Source: Thunnus maccoyii
Taxonomy: Eukaryota; Chordata; Actinopteri; Scombriformes; Scombridae
Length of the DNA: 64,000 bases
Direction of reading: 5' to 3'
Assembly: GCF_910596095.1 (NCBI RefSeq)
Contig: NC_056544.1
Coordinates: forward strand, 8,479,155-8,543,154
Part shown: positions 24,640 to 38,412 of the stretch, in pieces
Position numbering within the stretch: position 1 is the stretch's first letter
How the letters are laid out: each line of letters opens with the position of its first letter
The notes under the pieces: generated by a model
Told to the model about the DNA's origin: nothing
Seen by the model: the letters and a program-made list of their open reading frames with translations, nothing else
Database searches by the model: none
Program-made: the position numbers and the translations under genes

Positions 24640-25103
24640 TAAGAGACACTAATTAAAGCAATCACAAACATTATGAAAAATAGCAGCTAGCAAAACTTTT
24701 AAGTCTCTCAGAGGAACAGATGTCTCTAACTTCAAACTGTTTTGCAGTTTAGTCCAGTAGTGAGGTGCATAGTCCTGGAAACCAGTTTTCCCCAGCACAG
24801 AGTTTGCATGAGGAGCATTTAAAGCCAACCTGCTCTGTTACCTTGTTTCATGGTTATTAGCTCTGAGCTCAACTAAGGATGTTAAATAACTCAGCAACTT
24901 AGATAGCAAGGCCTTATTAATGAAGACACAGGTATGACTCCTTCTAGATGTCAGTGACAACCATCTGACCTTTTCATATAACTCACAGTGGTGAGTGTGA
25001 TAGCTGTCTGCTGTAATGAATCGAATGGCACTGTTGTAGAATGTCCAGAAGTTTAAGGGTCGTGGCAGCAGCATGCGCATACAGGGTATGTCCATAATCC
25101 AAT
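24640..25103 (-). pseudogene. LINE reverse transcriptase C-terminal relic
   Basis: The minus strand reads 'YHTHHCELYEKVRWLSLTSR' and 'KALLSKLLSYLTSL', then after a stop 'NAPHANSVLGKTGFQDYAPH' and 'NSLKLETSVPLRDLKVLLA'. This is the usual end of a fish LINE RT: L-Y-x-K-V-x-W-x-S-L, then a YAP..W box and a leucine-rich end. One internal stop and loss of the catalytic part make it a 5'-truncated copy. It sits just downstream of, but does not belong to, the L2-like element at 25150-27260. Confidence 0.65.
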
Positions 25104-25149
25104 GTGTACAGTATGGTAGATAGCATAATGGGTTTTCTGTTTTGAAAAG

Positions 25150-27260
25150 AGAAACTAATATTTTAAATACAACTAAAAAGAGTTAAATAGAAAATAAAAA
25201 TAAGCTAAAATAGAATAAGAGATAAAACAGGAAAAAAAAGCTACAGTGCAGTGTAAGATATTAATCAAAAGCTTCAAATTTGATTTAATAAAAGGCAGCG
25301 GCAAACAGAAAAGTCTGCAGCCTTGATTTAAAAGAACTGAGAGTTGCAGCAGACCTGCAGTTTTCTGGGAGTTTGTTCCAGATATGTGGAGCATAAAAAC
25401 AGAACACTGCTTCTCCATGTTTAGTTTTGACTCTGAGGACAGAAAGCAGACATGTCCCAGATGACCTGAGAGGTCTAAATGGCTCATAATGTAGCAGCAG
25501 ATCATGAATGTATTTTGGCCCTAAACCATTCAGTGCTTTACAAAACCAACAGCAGTATTTTAAAATCAGTTCTTTGACAGACAGGAAGCCAGTGTAAAGA
25601 CCTCAGAACTGGAGTGATATGATCCACTTTTTTTAGTCTTAGTGGGGATTCCAGCAGCAGGATTCTGAATTAGCTGCAGCCGTCTGATCAACTTTTTAGA
25701 GAGACCTGTAAAGACACCGCTACAGTTCTCTACTGAAGATAAATACATGGACAAGTTTTTCCAAATCCTGTTGAGACATAAGTACTTTAATTCTTGATGT
25801 ATTCTTCTGATGATAGAAGACTGACTTTGTAATTGTCTTAATGTGGCTGTTGAAATTCAGGTCTGAGTCCATGACTACACTAAGATTTCTGGCTTGGTTT
25901 GTGGTTTTTAACATTACCGGTTGAAGCTGAGTGCTGACTTTTAAACATTCTTCCTTGGCTCCAAAAACAATTACTTCAGTTTTATCTTTGTTAAATTGAA
26001 GAACATGCTCACACATCCAATCATTGATTTGTTCAATGCACTTACTCAGCACTTGTATTAGACCATAGTCCCCTGGTGGTATGGTTATGTAAATTTATGT
26101 GGTGTCTGCATAATTATGGTAACATATTTTGTTGTTTTCCATAATCTGCGCTAGTGGGAGCATGTAGATGTTGAACAGAAGAGGCCCCAGAATGGAGCCC
26201 TGGGGAACTCCACAAGTCATTTTTGTCTGCTCAGATGTGTAATTACTTATAGACACAAAGTAGTCCCTGTCCTTTAAGTAGGATTCAAACCAATTTAGTA
26301 CTGCGCCAGAAAGTCCCACCCAGTTTTCCAGTTGGTAATATGTTGTGGTCAACTGTGTCGAATGCAGCACTGAGATCCAGTAATACCAAGACTGAAATTC
26401 TGCCACTGTCTGTGTTCAAGTGGATGTCACTGAAGACATTAACAAGAGCAGTCTCAGTGCTGTGATGTTGAAATCCTGACTGGAAGGCATCAAAACAGTT
26501 GTTTAGTGCCAAGGAATTGTTCAGCTGTTGAAAAACAACTTTTTCAGTGATTTTACTTAAAGAAAGGAGATTTCATATGGGCCTATAATTGTTCATTAGT
26601 GAGGTGTCTAGACGGTTCTTTTTTAAGAGTGGCTTGATGACTGCAGCTTTCGGGGTCTGTGGGAAGACACCTGAAAGAAGAGACATGTTGACAATTTGTA
26701 GAAGATCTGAGGCCATGCAGTTAGTAACATTTTTGATGAACATTTGCCTGTTGGCAGAATATCAAGGCAGCAGGAGGAGGATTTCAGATGTTATAAGTGT
26801 CCTCCAAATTTTTATGGTTTGAATTGATTTTAAGTGGACACAGGGACAACATATACCCTGTACCTGGTATGGAGGCACTGACTGCCAGTCTAATTTTCTG
26901 AATTTTGTCAGCAAAGAAGGAGGCAAATTCATTGCAGGCCCTGGCGGATAGAAGTTTAGAGGCTACTGATACAGGAGGGTTTGTTAGAATGTCAACAGTA
27001 GCAAGGCATGTGCATTATTATTGTTTTTAGCAATGACATCAAAGAAGAAGGACCAACTTACATTTCTCAGTTCAAGAAGCAAACCAGTAAGACTAAAAGC
27101 CTTTTCAGTGGATGCACAGGGTGAGCGACTTTTACTGAAATGAATGAAACACTTTATGCAGCTCTTATAAAATCTCCATGGCCTGCAGAGGTTTCTGGTA
27201 GATCTAAAGTAGACATGAAGCACCATGCAAACCTCACCTGGGCACTTGTTCACCTTCCTT
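25150..27260 (-). pseudogene. L2-like LINE reverse transcriptase relic
   Basis: Reading leftward: linker ('LTGLLLELRNVSWSFFFDVI'), RT fingers ('AAVIKPLLKKNRLDTSLMN', 'SKITEKVV'), palm ('[16 protein letters not shown]'), '[20 protein letters not shown]', then 'NYADTT' where YADDT is expected, so one catalytic Asp is lost. The thumb follows ('FNKDKTEVIVFGAKEE') with a C-terminal piece near 25300-25500. The order and wording are typical of teleost L2 elements. Multiple frameshifts and stops are present. The 3' end fades into T-rich sequence (on the minus strand) near 25150 without the usual tail. Confidence 0.85.
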
Positions 27261-28315
27261 CATTCCATCCCTCTTTCACTACTGCCCTTCCTCCGAATCC
27301 CACAGCCTTCAGCCTTGGGGACCTGGGAAATTAATTAAAGGTTTGAAAATGACAAGCTCTCCTTCTCCTACTTCAACAGCCAAAGCCCCCTTTTTTCCCA
27401 GGACCTCAGGGACAGCGCATTGATTTTCCTGCTGTCTAATTCTCTCAAGTCATGTCTTCCTGCATTCGCGTGGAAGGTCATGGATCTGTCAGCTAACACA
27501 GGTGGGACTGTGCATCCATCTATTTACCGTATACACATGTGTCTGCTTCTACAAACAGTCTCTGTCAGTGGCGAAGGCTGTTTATCAAATTTCTGCTCAA
27601 TTCCTTTGGTGTTCCCCCCCCCCTTCCTGCTCTGTGTTTGGTTGGATGTGTCCAGTTCAGAGAGGTCACTCAGTGGTGAGAAGCATCCTACAGAGACCCA
27701 ATTAGCATGCCATCATGCTGTTTTTACTAGCTCTGCTGTTCCTCTCTAATACCAGGCCTGTATCGAAGTCTAAATGTGACAAAATTAAAAAATAAAGAAA
27801 TGTATAAAGAAATACATAGATGAATATATAGATGAATATACTAATAAATAAAGACATGATAAATCAAAATCTCATCCTAAATTTAGATACAAAATGAATT
27901 ATAAGCAATAACATATGTACACAAGAAATAAATTCATAAAAACTTCATCCTGCTGAGCCTCATCAACATTTCATGCAGGAAGCATGCAATACATAGTTAA
28001 TGTGTCATTCTTTGTGTTTTAGTGGACTCTCATTTAAATGGATACAACTTAAACTGAATAAACATTAAAAATTACAGATTCCCACTTTGAAATCTGTGAA
28101 CATTTACTGTAATTACATTATGCTATTAAGTATCACTCATCACAACCTTTCTTTTATTCTGTTCCTAAAGCCAGTGAAGATACCTGTGGTCTGGTAAAAA
28201 ATCAGTTCAGTTTATTTTCAGTCAGAAATAGATTCTGTGACATAGGATTTGTTGGTGTTGGTGACATTTTAAGCCATGCATGGAGCAAGAGACGGCAATA
28301 TCGGTTGGTTCACCA
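27261..28315. other. No gene recognised
   Basis: Pyrimidine-rich near 27.3-27.7 kb, then an AT-rich quasi-repeat 'gatgaatata' at 27780-27850. No supported exon. Confidence 0.45.
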
Positions 28316-28600
28316 CTTTAGTCTAGGCTGAAATATCTCAACAACTATCGGACAGATTACCATGACATTTATTGTAGACATTCATGCTTTCCAGAAGATG
28401 ACACCTACTCACGTTGGTGATTCCCTGACTTTCCCTTTAACACCACCAACAGGTCAGTGTTTTCACTTAAATGGATTGGCACAACACTTGTTACAGACAT
28501 TCATGGATTCCAGACGATGAATCCTAATGACTTTAGTGATCCTCTGACTTTTCCTTTAGTGCCACTGTGGGGTTCACATTTGTTGTTTTCAGTTAAAGAC
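28316..28600 (+). repeat. Two tandem units of a fish ~125-bp repeat
   Basis: Units at about 28325-28450 and 28450-28580 share the order 'gacattcatg', 'ccaga.gatga', 'ggtgatt/agtgatc', 'ctctgacttt', 'cctttag/aac.cca'. This minisatellite-like module is common in teleost intergenic DNA. Confidence 0.6.
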
Positions 28601-29433
28601 CTTTTGCAGCAGTACAGAGATATTCCCTTCTCATGTTTTTAAGTGTGCTTCACCCTTTCAACCAATCAGAGGAGGCCAAAGTCAGACGTGGGTGCTCTCG
28701 GTTGTCAATCAATATGTGAATGCACTTCTGAGCCACTACTCATCTCATACCGAGGCTCCAATCTAGCATCAGTTGCTGGAAGACGTTGGTGTAGCTAAGT
28801 CATAGACCAGCAAGCTCCAGATAGGATGCCTTAATCCTATCATTAATCAAATCGAAGAGCTTTGTTACTTCCAGTCCCTGGGGAGAAATCGATACATCTG
28901 GTGTGCATGATCACAAACATGCAGGGTCTGGATTGCTGGGAAAGGAAGTGGAGGGGAAATGAAAAATACATTTTCCCAGTTTTAATCCTGTATCCCTGTG
29001 TTATAATTGTTCTTTTATCCCTTGTTATATGCCAAATATTTGTCAAAAAAAATGAGAAAAAGAGCTGTTTGTTTGGACATCAGTGGGCAAAAGCTTTTTC
29101 ATTTCCAGAGCAATGTGGCTGAGATCTAATTCATTCATATCTCTCTTGTCCTCCTCCTGATCTAACAACAGGTGTGGGAGGTGTGTGTGGAGCCAACAGT
29201 CCTCTGTAGCTTTTTCTCTCCACAGCTCCATATTTTGCTGAACTCTCTAAGCCCCGCATACTTTTTTAGCAGTCCAATCAAATGCAAAAGATTTGATTTA
29301 AATCCCTCTTGTAACTGTGCCCCATTCAAAAATTCAGTTTCACCGGGGAATACGTTGCAGCACAGAAGCTAAAGACGCTTTAACTTCTGTTTCACTGACT
29401 TTAAGGTTATGGATTAAAGCATCAATTTCAAAA
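28601..29433. other. No gene recognised
   Basis: Unique-looking sequence without a supported exon. Confidence 0.4.
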
Positions 29434-29675
29434 TTAAAGCTGGGGTAGGTAATGTATTTTAGAAGCATTTTTGTTGTATTGTTGAAATTATCTTTACATC
29501 TCGACTGCAATCAATAAACCAAATGCTCTGACAATAACAAAAAAAAAATCCAGTTTCTGTGGATGGCACAGGCCTGTAATAAGTCTGTCCAGTCATTTCA
29601 TTTGGCCCGAATGAAATAATTGGACGGGCCACCTGCGTGTCAACCTACCTACCTGCTTATCTACCCCAGCTTTAA
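29434..29675. mobile_element. 242-bp MITE with TTAAAGCTGGGGTAG termini
   Basis: The left end TTAAAGCTGGGGTAG (29434-29448) is exactly inverted at the right end (CTACCCCAGCTTTAA, 29661-29675). There is no coding sequence inside. The TTAA at both tips could be a piggyBac-type target duplication or part of the element. Confidence 0.7.
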
Positions 29676-30865
29676 CCTTTTGGTCTGTGATGATACATGA
29701 ACCCTTGCCGCTACATGCATATACACAACCCTGAAATAAGTTTTGCATTGTTACATCTTTCTGTCTTGGCTTTCGATGAATATGGTGTGTTACAGAATCA
29801 TCCAACATGAATGCAAATCCTAAAGAGACTGGGCTGAGCAGTGCAACATTTCAGAGCTGCATTACTGCTTTTCACCTCATAAAACATTTTTTTCTTGCTA
29901 TTAACAATAAACAGACACAACTCACAAGTAATATAATATTGTAAATCCTGTCCTATTGTGCAATATTGTCATAAACTAACTTTCTTGTACCTATGTCAGA
30001 TGAAGTTGTATCCATCCTGCTAGATTCAAAATAAATACAGCTTGGTGAATTTTATGAAGTTTGATTGTCATTCATCTTTCTACAGTTTTATACAGTAATC
30101 GATATCAGAGAGAAGGATGGAGGTGAGATACTCAATGTCTTTCTCGCTTTCTTTTCTGACAGAAATCCAACTAACAGCATAGTAGGTAATCGGTTTGATT
30201 CCAGACAGGACAAAATGGGACAAAATGCAGACTCCATAGTCATTCACAAAAGTGGACGTCTGTTTTTTTCTGTAAATGGCCTTGACTGAATGCCTGCAAT
30301 CACGGCGGTGAACACTTAGCAGATCTGTCTCAATTGAAGACGATTTCAACAGTCTGTCATTGCAGCATGCAGTGAAATGGTCAGAATTCGTTGTGGCACT
30401 TTAAATAAATGCTGATTGAGTGAGTTTAGGGGCCGTGCAGTAATTTACATAGAAATGATTCCAGGCTTCAGAAATAGGTAATCATGCTATTTATTTAGAA
30501 TTTTTTTTAAAAATCTACCTCAGTAAGTGCTTCACTGCTGAGAGTCTGCCACTTTCACTTCAAAGGGCCAAATTCTTATATAACGGTCTGACACCTGTTG
30601 ATGACTGTCTGACACGTGCGTCTGAGGAGTGAAGTGAACAGACAGACAACACAATGAACAGAAACAGTGAAGTGTTGGCAGGAGCATCACAGTATTACTC
30701 TGAGTAAACACTTAAGCTCTCTCTCTATCTCTCTCTCTATCTCTTTCACACACACACAACCACACACCCTGGTCCACTGCCCAACTCAGATGCAAAAAAA
30801 GTTACATTTTTTGAGAACTTTTCCTAAGCGACAATAAGTATAAAGCCAAAATGATGAACATTTGT
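29676..30865. other. No gene recognised
   Basis: Includes a CT-rich simple repeat (30716-30745) and a short CA run (30750-30760). No exon supported. Confidence 0.4.
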
Positions 30866-31173
30866 GCTGAAACAATTAGTTGATTAATCAATTAGTTGAT
30901 TGAAATTCAATAAACTGACAACAATTTTATCAAAAACAAAACAAAAGTGCCTATAAATAGCTTTTTCCAGCCTCTGTAATGTGAATATTTGCTCTTTTTC
31001 TCTGTTTTATATTACTGTAATATTTAACGTCAAAACCACCAACATACATCACATTAGGCTCATTCAACTTTTTGATGGGGATTTTTCACTATTTTTCGAT
31101 ATTTTATCAACTAAACCTTTTAATTGATGATAAAAAAATCAACATATTAATTGATGGTTAGTTACAGCCCTTG
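30866..31173 (+). repeat. AATCGATTA-type interspersed repeat, copy 1
   Basis: Begins 'gctgaaacaattagttgatt' and ends 'ggttagttacagccc'. Between lie 'gatttttcactattttt' and 'atattttatcaactaaac', shared with copies at 32100 and 55190. It appears full length, about 310 bp. Family name unknown to me. Confidence 0.6.
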
Positions 31174-32099
31174 ATGAAATTGTGTGGTAAATTAATTTGA
31201 AAATATAGAAAAATGAATGAATAAATAAATGTCCACACACACACATGCACACACTTTTCTGTTTAAATGAATTTTATTTAATAAAAAAATTGAAATACAT
31301 ATTAAAAATGTGCCATTTTGTGACATTTTGCTCTTTTCACATTGAAATTGAAATGGCACATTTCATCAAAAACATGTTTAAAATTTACTCCAGCTATTCA
31401 TCAACACATTCCTCTGCCAGGGGTAAACAGACCATATAATTAACCATTTGTTTTTTTAATTAACTCACAGCAACCCCAAGAAGACCTTGGAATAATGGCA
31501 CATCACGTGCCTCCATCATCCATTGTCAGGGTGGAGAGAACATGTCAGTGGGTAATTGATACATTATGGGATCATTACGAAATCTGTGACCCCGTGTCCT
31601 GCGCTCAACGCTTTCCTCTCTTCTGCTGTGTGGCATTTGAGTATTAGGGGAAACCTGCTCTGTCTCTCTTTCTGCTCTCAGCTAACCATTCATGCACATC
31701 ATTATCATGTAATGTACCACAACATGGGAAGTGACAGCAGATAATCTGAATCTCTTTGGTAATGTAAACTGAAAGACATTACTAGCTTTTGGTGGAAATC
31801 TAGAACTGGCACAGCATGCAGACCTGACTGAGATTTAATTTTTATATTTTTCGTACAGTATAAAGTATGCGGGTCACTTTGCAAAGTCATCGACCAGGAA
31901 TGTGTGCTTCAACAGATTTGATCGGCCAATGGAGCACCTTGCCAGATGATGTCACTGCATCTCCTTGTGGCGGGCTCCCTAAACACATGCACGTCTGCAA
32001 ACCAGCACAATAACATAAATTGTGCCTGTGAGGGAACCTGGTGCTTGCCCGTGGCTATGCTCCTTTGCTCCTTGTTGATGTTTTGCTGTAGGTTAGTCC
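31174..32099. other. No gene recognised
   Basis: AT-rich with a short CA run at 31232-31252. Nothing supported. Confidence 0.4.
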
Positions 32100-32283
32100 A
32101 TTCTCTGGTTTCAGCTTCTCCAGTGTTAAGATTTGCTGTTTTTCTTTATTGTATACTGGGACGTTATGATGGACATTTTTCACTATTTTATGACATTTTG
32201 TAGACAAACCAACTAATTGATTAATAGAGAAAATGATTGGCAGATTAATCAATAAGGAGAATAATCGTTAGCTGCAGCCCCAA
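32100..32283 (+). repeat. AATCGATTA-type interspersed repeat, copy 2 (5'-truncated)
   Basis: Shares 'ggtttcagcttctccag', 'acatttttcactatttta', 'gacattttgtagacaaac' and 'aatcgttagctgcagccc' with the other copies, in the same orientation. Confidence 0.6.
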
Positions 32284-33299
32284 ACCTGTCGGTGCTCTTA
32301 GTTTGTCAATAGACAAATGACATAATGGTGTTTCTTGATGATCTTAAACAAATCTTTGTCATGTCTGCATTGGGATTTCTTGATACTATAATATGCTGAT
32401 ACAATATTTCTGCTATTTAAGATAAAATGATTAATATTTGCCATGCTACTGTATTGGTCAAGCTCTTTCTGAAAAGCTGAACATGACATGGGCTTTCTCT
32501 GCTTACCGTCAGCAAACAGTATTGAAAGAACTTGCTAGTATCTTGACCTTAGGGACTGTCATTTTAAATGTCTTGAGAGGCAGGGCAGTTCCAAAAAGTA
32601 TCATCATCAGCTGCCATCATCACCATCAACACCATCATGACCACCACTAACCACACTTTCTTCCTGGGTCTCTTTAAGAATAATGATCTCTGGATGATGA
32701 AGGAGCTCAGGTTCAAGGGTCCCCCAAAAGCCCTGACTTAATCTATCAAACGGCCGGCACTTGTCTGTGCATCTTTGTCACGGGCAAGGGTCAAAAGAGG
32801 AGATGAACGAGGGAGGAAGACAGATCAGGAAATACTGGTGTGCTCTACATATTAAAGTAAGGATAAGAAACTGGAGCAGATTGGCAGAAACAGAACTGTT
32901 GTACACTACATGTCCACAATATGTAGGTTTGCCAGTGTTCACCAGTGATCTTTTGGCATAAAAGTAAACTGTGACAGCATTTAACAGTTGATGGGTGGTA
33001 TAACGTGCAGTATTAATGAACTGCAACTCACCACATGTAATTATCAAGATGTTACCAAAATATATTAGCATATATTAGTACCATTTGAGAAACATACTCC
33101 ATTGGTCTGTGTGAGTTTCAGGAGTGGAGAGAGTATTGTGGTTGAAGGTAATGTGGAAGACAGGCAATGACAAAGTGGGCGTGGGAGGAGACAAAGAAAA
33201 TGGAGAGAAGTGGGACTGAGGTGGGGAAAGGTGCGACTGATGAAGACAGAGGTAGGGGTATAAAAGAAAAAGAAGAGAAAAAAAAGGAGGAGGGAGGCT
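32284..33299. other. No gene; short ATC/ACC simple repeat
   Basis: A degenerate catcatcacc-type simple repeat lies at 32600-32650. No exon supported. Confidence 0.4.
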
Positions 33300-33600
33300 G
33301 ATGGAGACCGAATCAGGCTCCCTGCCTTTTCAATTTAGTCTAGCTGTCAGCCTGGCTAGTGATTAATGAAGTATGGAATGCCATCTGTTTTCCCTGGGAA
33401 TTTCTCCTCTCCAGGCTCAGAGATTGCCCTTCCTGATACTCCCACTGAATCTGTGTTTTTCCCACTCCACTGTAGCTTGCCAGGCAGCTACAATAATTTG
33501 GGATAGCCCCATTTACCGCTGATACCGGAGTACAATTGTGGTGGTTAATGAGAAATTGGAGGCAGTTGGCAACCTAGAGGAAAAATCTGGGGGATGGAGG
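33300..33600. other. Candidate conserved noncoding element
   Basis: Evenly composed, non-repetitive sequence with several TAAT/ATTA cores ('agtgattaatgaagta', 'gtggttaatgaga') between purine-rich and AT-rich DNA. The call rests on sequence texture only. Confidence 0.2.
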
Positions 33601-36600
33601 CATGGAGCGGGTAAAGTATTGAGAAAAAAAGAAACAGTTGATGAAGTGTTATCACACAAGGTTGAGGACCACGGGACTTGAGGGAGAGGCGGTGGAGATT
33701 ACTATCTGTTGTAAACATTACTGCCACCACCGTCCACAGGGATTACTGGAGCAGTAAACTGTGATGAACAATATGAAAACAGAGTCAGTTTCTTTCATCA
33801 AAAGACCATTTGGGGAATTTATCTTGTGGTTTTTGTGGAAAGCAAGATGATTTTGGTTGTTAGATTTTTTTAAAGAGAAGATAAAACAAACACAGTGGTA
33901 TCCAAACCTATCAGTGGGTGCAATTTTAATTTGAACAAATATGAAGATATTTGTATAAGACAAATGTGTTATTCCTGGAATTGAATTAAAATCAAGTAGT
34001 GATGATTCTTTTAACTTTTATGAAATGTGTTGATATCATTCTGTCATCAAATGTATATAAGCATGTGGGAAAAACATATACGTACCATAAATAAATAGAA
34101 AAGGAGAAGATAACGGATCATGAGTAAAGTGGCATTTTAGCCAGAAGAGACTAATACAAGAAGAGCGCGAGGAGGATGATGATGACGGAAACTGGCACAT
34201 CAGTTGTTCAAATCTATTTTTCAATCATTTTTTGTGACTGTTTGTGTGTTAGTTTTATTTTCTAATTCACTCATCATCACTCATTTTACATCAAATGCCA
34301 CCACAGAGAGCAGTGGCTTTTTTGATAAAAGTGTAGACTTAAGAGTGAACCATAACAATCAAACTTGCCATTTTTGGTTCTTCTTGTAGATTGTGGAGGT
34401 AAGATGCTCTTAAGGGGCCAGTATACTCTGTCAGAACTGCTTGTCGGACAGTCAAATAGCTTCGGAACCCTTTTGAAACAATTTTGATTTCCGACCTGAC
34501 CGGACAACACGTATGAACTAATTCTGACTGACCCTTAGCCTTCTGTGAGGGGGGAGGAAGCACGCTTTCATTTCTAAGAGCGTATTTAGGTTACAATGCT
34601 GTTGGAAAACATCTGTTAAACTTAAGAAGGTGTGTAATATCTATTTTACAATCAGCTCAGCCAGGACGTGTTTGGGGAAACAAGGCCCTGGTCATCTACC
34701 TAGCTTTGTGAAGTCATTGCTGAAATTCCTCTGTGGACCTCTGATAACTCATACAGTCAACAACAGGTGACTGCAACGTTGTGTCACTGTCACGTGATGG
34801 TGACAGATTTATTCTTGGCAAAGTAGTTGTATTGATTGAGGGTTCTCAGGGGAAACTCAAGACACAACCTCTCTTTAGGATCCCCTGTTTACCTTACAAA
34901 CACCTGTATATAACACATTAGCACATATAACCTTATGATGAAACATAAACCTGTCTAAAGTCTTCAATTGCATTTGTTTTTTTGCTTCATAGCTTGTAAA
35001 ATTAAGCTTGTACACACACACACACACACACCTGAATATATGCTTTAAACAGTAAATCTAAATGTGAAGACTTGAAAAATTAAGCTTCCAAGTTGAAACT
35101 TCATTTTACAAACACACCTTTTAGGCAGTTTAACACTTGTATTTTATTCCTACAATGTCAATTGCAGTTTGATGAGGGTATGGTTTAAGGTCAGAGAAAG
35201 ATTATAGTCTTGGATAATGAATAAATGTTACTACCTACGAATAATACCACACAGGACACAATACTTTATCGACCTCCTGAACTTCCACATTTTATTATTA
35301 TTAGTATTATTATATTTTAATAATTTTACTTTACTACTACTCATATTTAAAATATGAGAGAGAATAGAGAGAAGACACCAGCACTGGCAGAAACATTATG
35401 CACCACCAATTAACAAGCAGCAGTGCTCCTAAATAGAAATGGTATGTGTTGATTTTCCCTCCACTTCACAGTTCACACAGTCAAAAAAAGCATTTTTCTC
35501 CTGTGATGATTATGATGCACCATGTGATAAGAGACAGTGAGTCTGCTTGGATCTCCGACTTGATTTTAGACACACAGACCCGAAACCCGTGGCAATACAG
35601 AGGTGCCCTACCCGACCCACTTAGACTGAAAATACTGTAATTGGGTTTGGTCTTTGTTACTAGGAAACTGAGTTAATCCATGAATCACTATAATGTTGCC
35701 ACTGACTGTAGTCACTGTTATATGCAGTACATGCCCACCCTTCCTCGCAGGCCTTACTGTTTAGTTGTACCATCAAAGCTCCAGAAAAGTGAACAGCATG
35801 TGGGCAGCCAGGCAGAGCCAGACCAACATAAATAATTTGGAACAGTGTTACTAGCCTGACACCAGTGGTGGCTGTTGACTCAAAAAACAGGAGGAAAACC
35901 AACCCATAGCATCATGTTATTTTACACTAGTGGCTGGCTACTTATCTCTACTTTATGTTCAAGTTATGTTATGATCTTATGTTATGTCAGTGCGGAATAT
36001 TAAAAAGATTGAACACTAAAAACATTCACAAATCTAAAAGTTTACGTTCACATCAAAAAATATTAATGCATGTATCAATTACATGACTCACACACTCTTA
36101 TCTATATACACACACAAAAAATAGCCTACAAAGCAGACATGTTAACACTGTTGTTCTTCTAGTTACTTTTAGTATTTAAAAGTCTTAATTCTAGTTTTTC
36201 AAGCTTATTACTCAATATACGGCTCACCTTAAAAACAAACAAGAATGAAGAAATCATCGCAACAAACAGCCAGACCTCCTGCACACTCATTCACAACCAC
36301 TCAATTAAAAACTGGATTACTTCCAAATGAATGAGTGAGCCCAGACAGCTCACTGTAACTTCAACAAGCAAACTACCTACAGCACATTATATGATCTCTG
36401 CTGCATTCTTGTTAAGGAGATAAATTAACACAACAGCCACAGAGACATTTAACCATCAGAGATGAAATTAGCGACCATAGAGACAGAAAGAGAGAAGTTG
36501 TATCTGACTCACGTTATCTAACGTCTTCTTCTTTCTTTAATGGAGATAAGGTATCCGTGTCATAATGCCCCACTGCATTTGTGGCTGTTGGTCATCTTGT

Positions 36601-38334
36601 TTGTTAACAGAACATTGTCGCTGCTGGTTAACCAGTCTGATATCATTAGCAACAAAGACAAACAAGCTAACTCTCCCAGTTGTTTCATTCAAATTATGTT
36701 AACTTTCTATTGTTGAGAGGAGTTCACTTCAGAGCAGCAGTAGGTCAGACCAGGACAGCTGAGGCAGCGAGGCCTGAGGCTGCACCAGCAGAGTGGGGCC
36801 CTCCATCTGCTCCCCGGTGGCGTTGTGTCACGCCCCACAGTCCAAATTGATTCTCCCATTAGCTTAACAGTCCTTCAGGGCTGCTACAACAAACTAACTG
36901 TTGCGTTGGCTAACGCAAGTAGCTATCTACTGCTCAATAAAAAGGAAAAGGAAATTTGGACTTAATTTGGCTTAACTAAAATGTATTTTTTTAGTGATGT
37001 GTTTAAAAGTACTTCACAATTTGAACTTTATAATTTCTTTTCTAATATGCTACTGTATGAATCTGTTTATCGCTATCTCTTTATCAGCCTCTGCCTGACA
37101 CTTCTTTCACCTCATGCAAAGCCACTGTGTATTGATTTGCACAGACAATGTGTCAGTGGTTTCTCACACCTACAGGTAGGGTAGCATGCACTCCCACCAG
37201 CTTCACTGATCTGGTTATGGAGCACTGCGCATTTAAAATCAACAGGTGACACTTGCATCCCGGGACACAGGTTACTCCTGTGGGAAGGGACTGCTTCATA
37301 ATAAACATGAGAAGATTTAGCTTTATCTGTCACGCAATCAGTATCCAAATAAAATACATGCAGATAACCAAATATCCTTCCTCTGTTTTTTTCCCCATCT
37401 TGTCTCATCACATTAGTTTGGAGAGAGGGAGCAGCTTTCCTGGATTTTGATAACCCCTCATTTACTGCAGGGATAGCTCTTAGATATAATCAAACCCCCA
37501 CACCAAAGGGTCACAGACAAAATTTGTGGATCCTGTCTCCCATAAATGGAACACAGGTTCATGCAATTGACATGCAATTTGGATCTTGTATGAGAGCCAT
37601 AATTGTATGAACCAGTTCCCCTAAAGGAAAATGCATTACATGCTTGGTGCTGATTGAAAGACCTTTTCAGTTCCCCACTGCAGGTATTCTTACATCCCTG
37701 CGGGTATTCATTGCTTGACCAGGGAAAGCTTATTCAACCCTCAAGGTAAATCTGTCTGCTTTTCATTTTACCCAGTAGGCTAAGAAGACAACAGAGTTTG
37801 TGCTGATAATGTGGTACACCACGTCATGAATGGCCTTTCTGCCAAACTATTCCGTCCAGTTCAATCCCAGGACATGTCACTGTTGCTGGAGGCACTATGT
37901 GAAACTCCTTTATAGCCACTGCAGATAAAATCACCACTCTACCTGCTGTCATATTGGATGAGCATGTGAACTGAACTAAATGCACTATCTGTTCATCCTT
38001 CCTGTATACACTTTGCAAAAGCTGGCGCTGTTGTTTTATTGCACCCTGAGGTTTGCAGGGATGATAGCTGTTTGGCCTTCCAGCTCTCTGCCTTTTATCG
38101 TTGGTTTCTGCAGATCAGCGAAGGTTTAATGCTCCAGTGAGGACATTGCACATTACACTGAGAGAGGAGACAGGAACCCCACTGTCAAAGTGACCTGCTG
38201 TTTGTGCGCTTTGCAAGCCCAGCGAGGGGCCGGAGCAGCATCTTTCATACTTGTAGGAGCATTGCATGGCATTTGGCATTTAGGGCAGGCACCACCATCT
38301 GGTGTGCAGCCTCATCCCTCTGGAGGTGTGGCTG
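33601..38334. other. No gene; scattered possible repeats
   Basis: No supported exon or RNA gene. Possible repeat fragments lie at 34395-34570 and 35840-36950 (CpG-containing, TAGCTAAC-rich), but I could not delimit them. A CA microsatellite is at 35012-35031. Confidence 0.35.
35012..35031. repeat. (AC)n microsatellite
   Basis: Ten uninterrupted AC units. Confidence 0.9.
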
Positions 38335-38412
38335 CATCACAAGCAAGGCAAGGCAATTAAGAAAAGACAGGGAAACTTTTATTTATATAGCACATTTCTT
38401 GCACAGGGGGAA
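38335..38412 (-). mobile_element. Retroelement 3' tail fragment
   Basis: On the minus strand, 'gaaatgtgctatataaataa' is followed by a short A-rich end. This resembles the 3' tail shared by fish LINEs and SINEs. It is too short to place in a family. Confidence 0.45.

Noticed and set aside
25566-26512. Treating the four minus-strand frames as separate genes
   Set aside because: They are consecutive, frameshifted parts of one L2-like reverse transcriptase.
35840-36950. Possible DNA transposon starting 'ccagtggtggctg'
   Set aside because: I could not find an inverted partner end or target duplication, so no element is reported.
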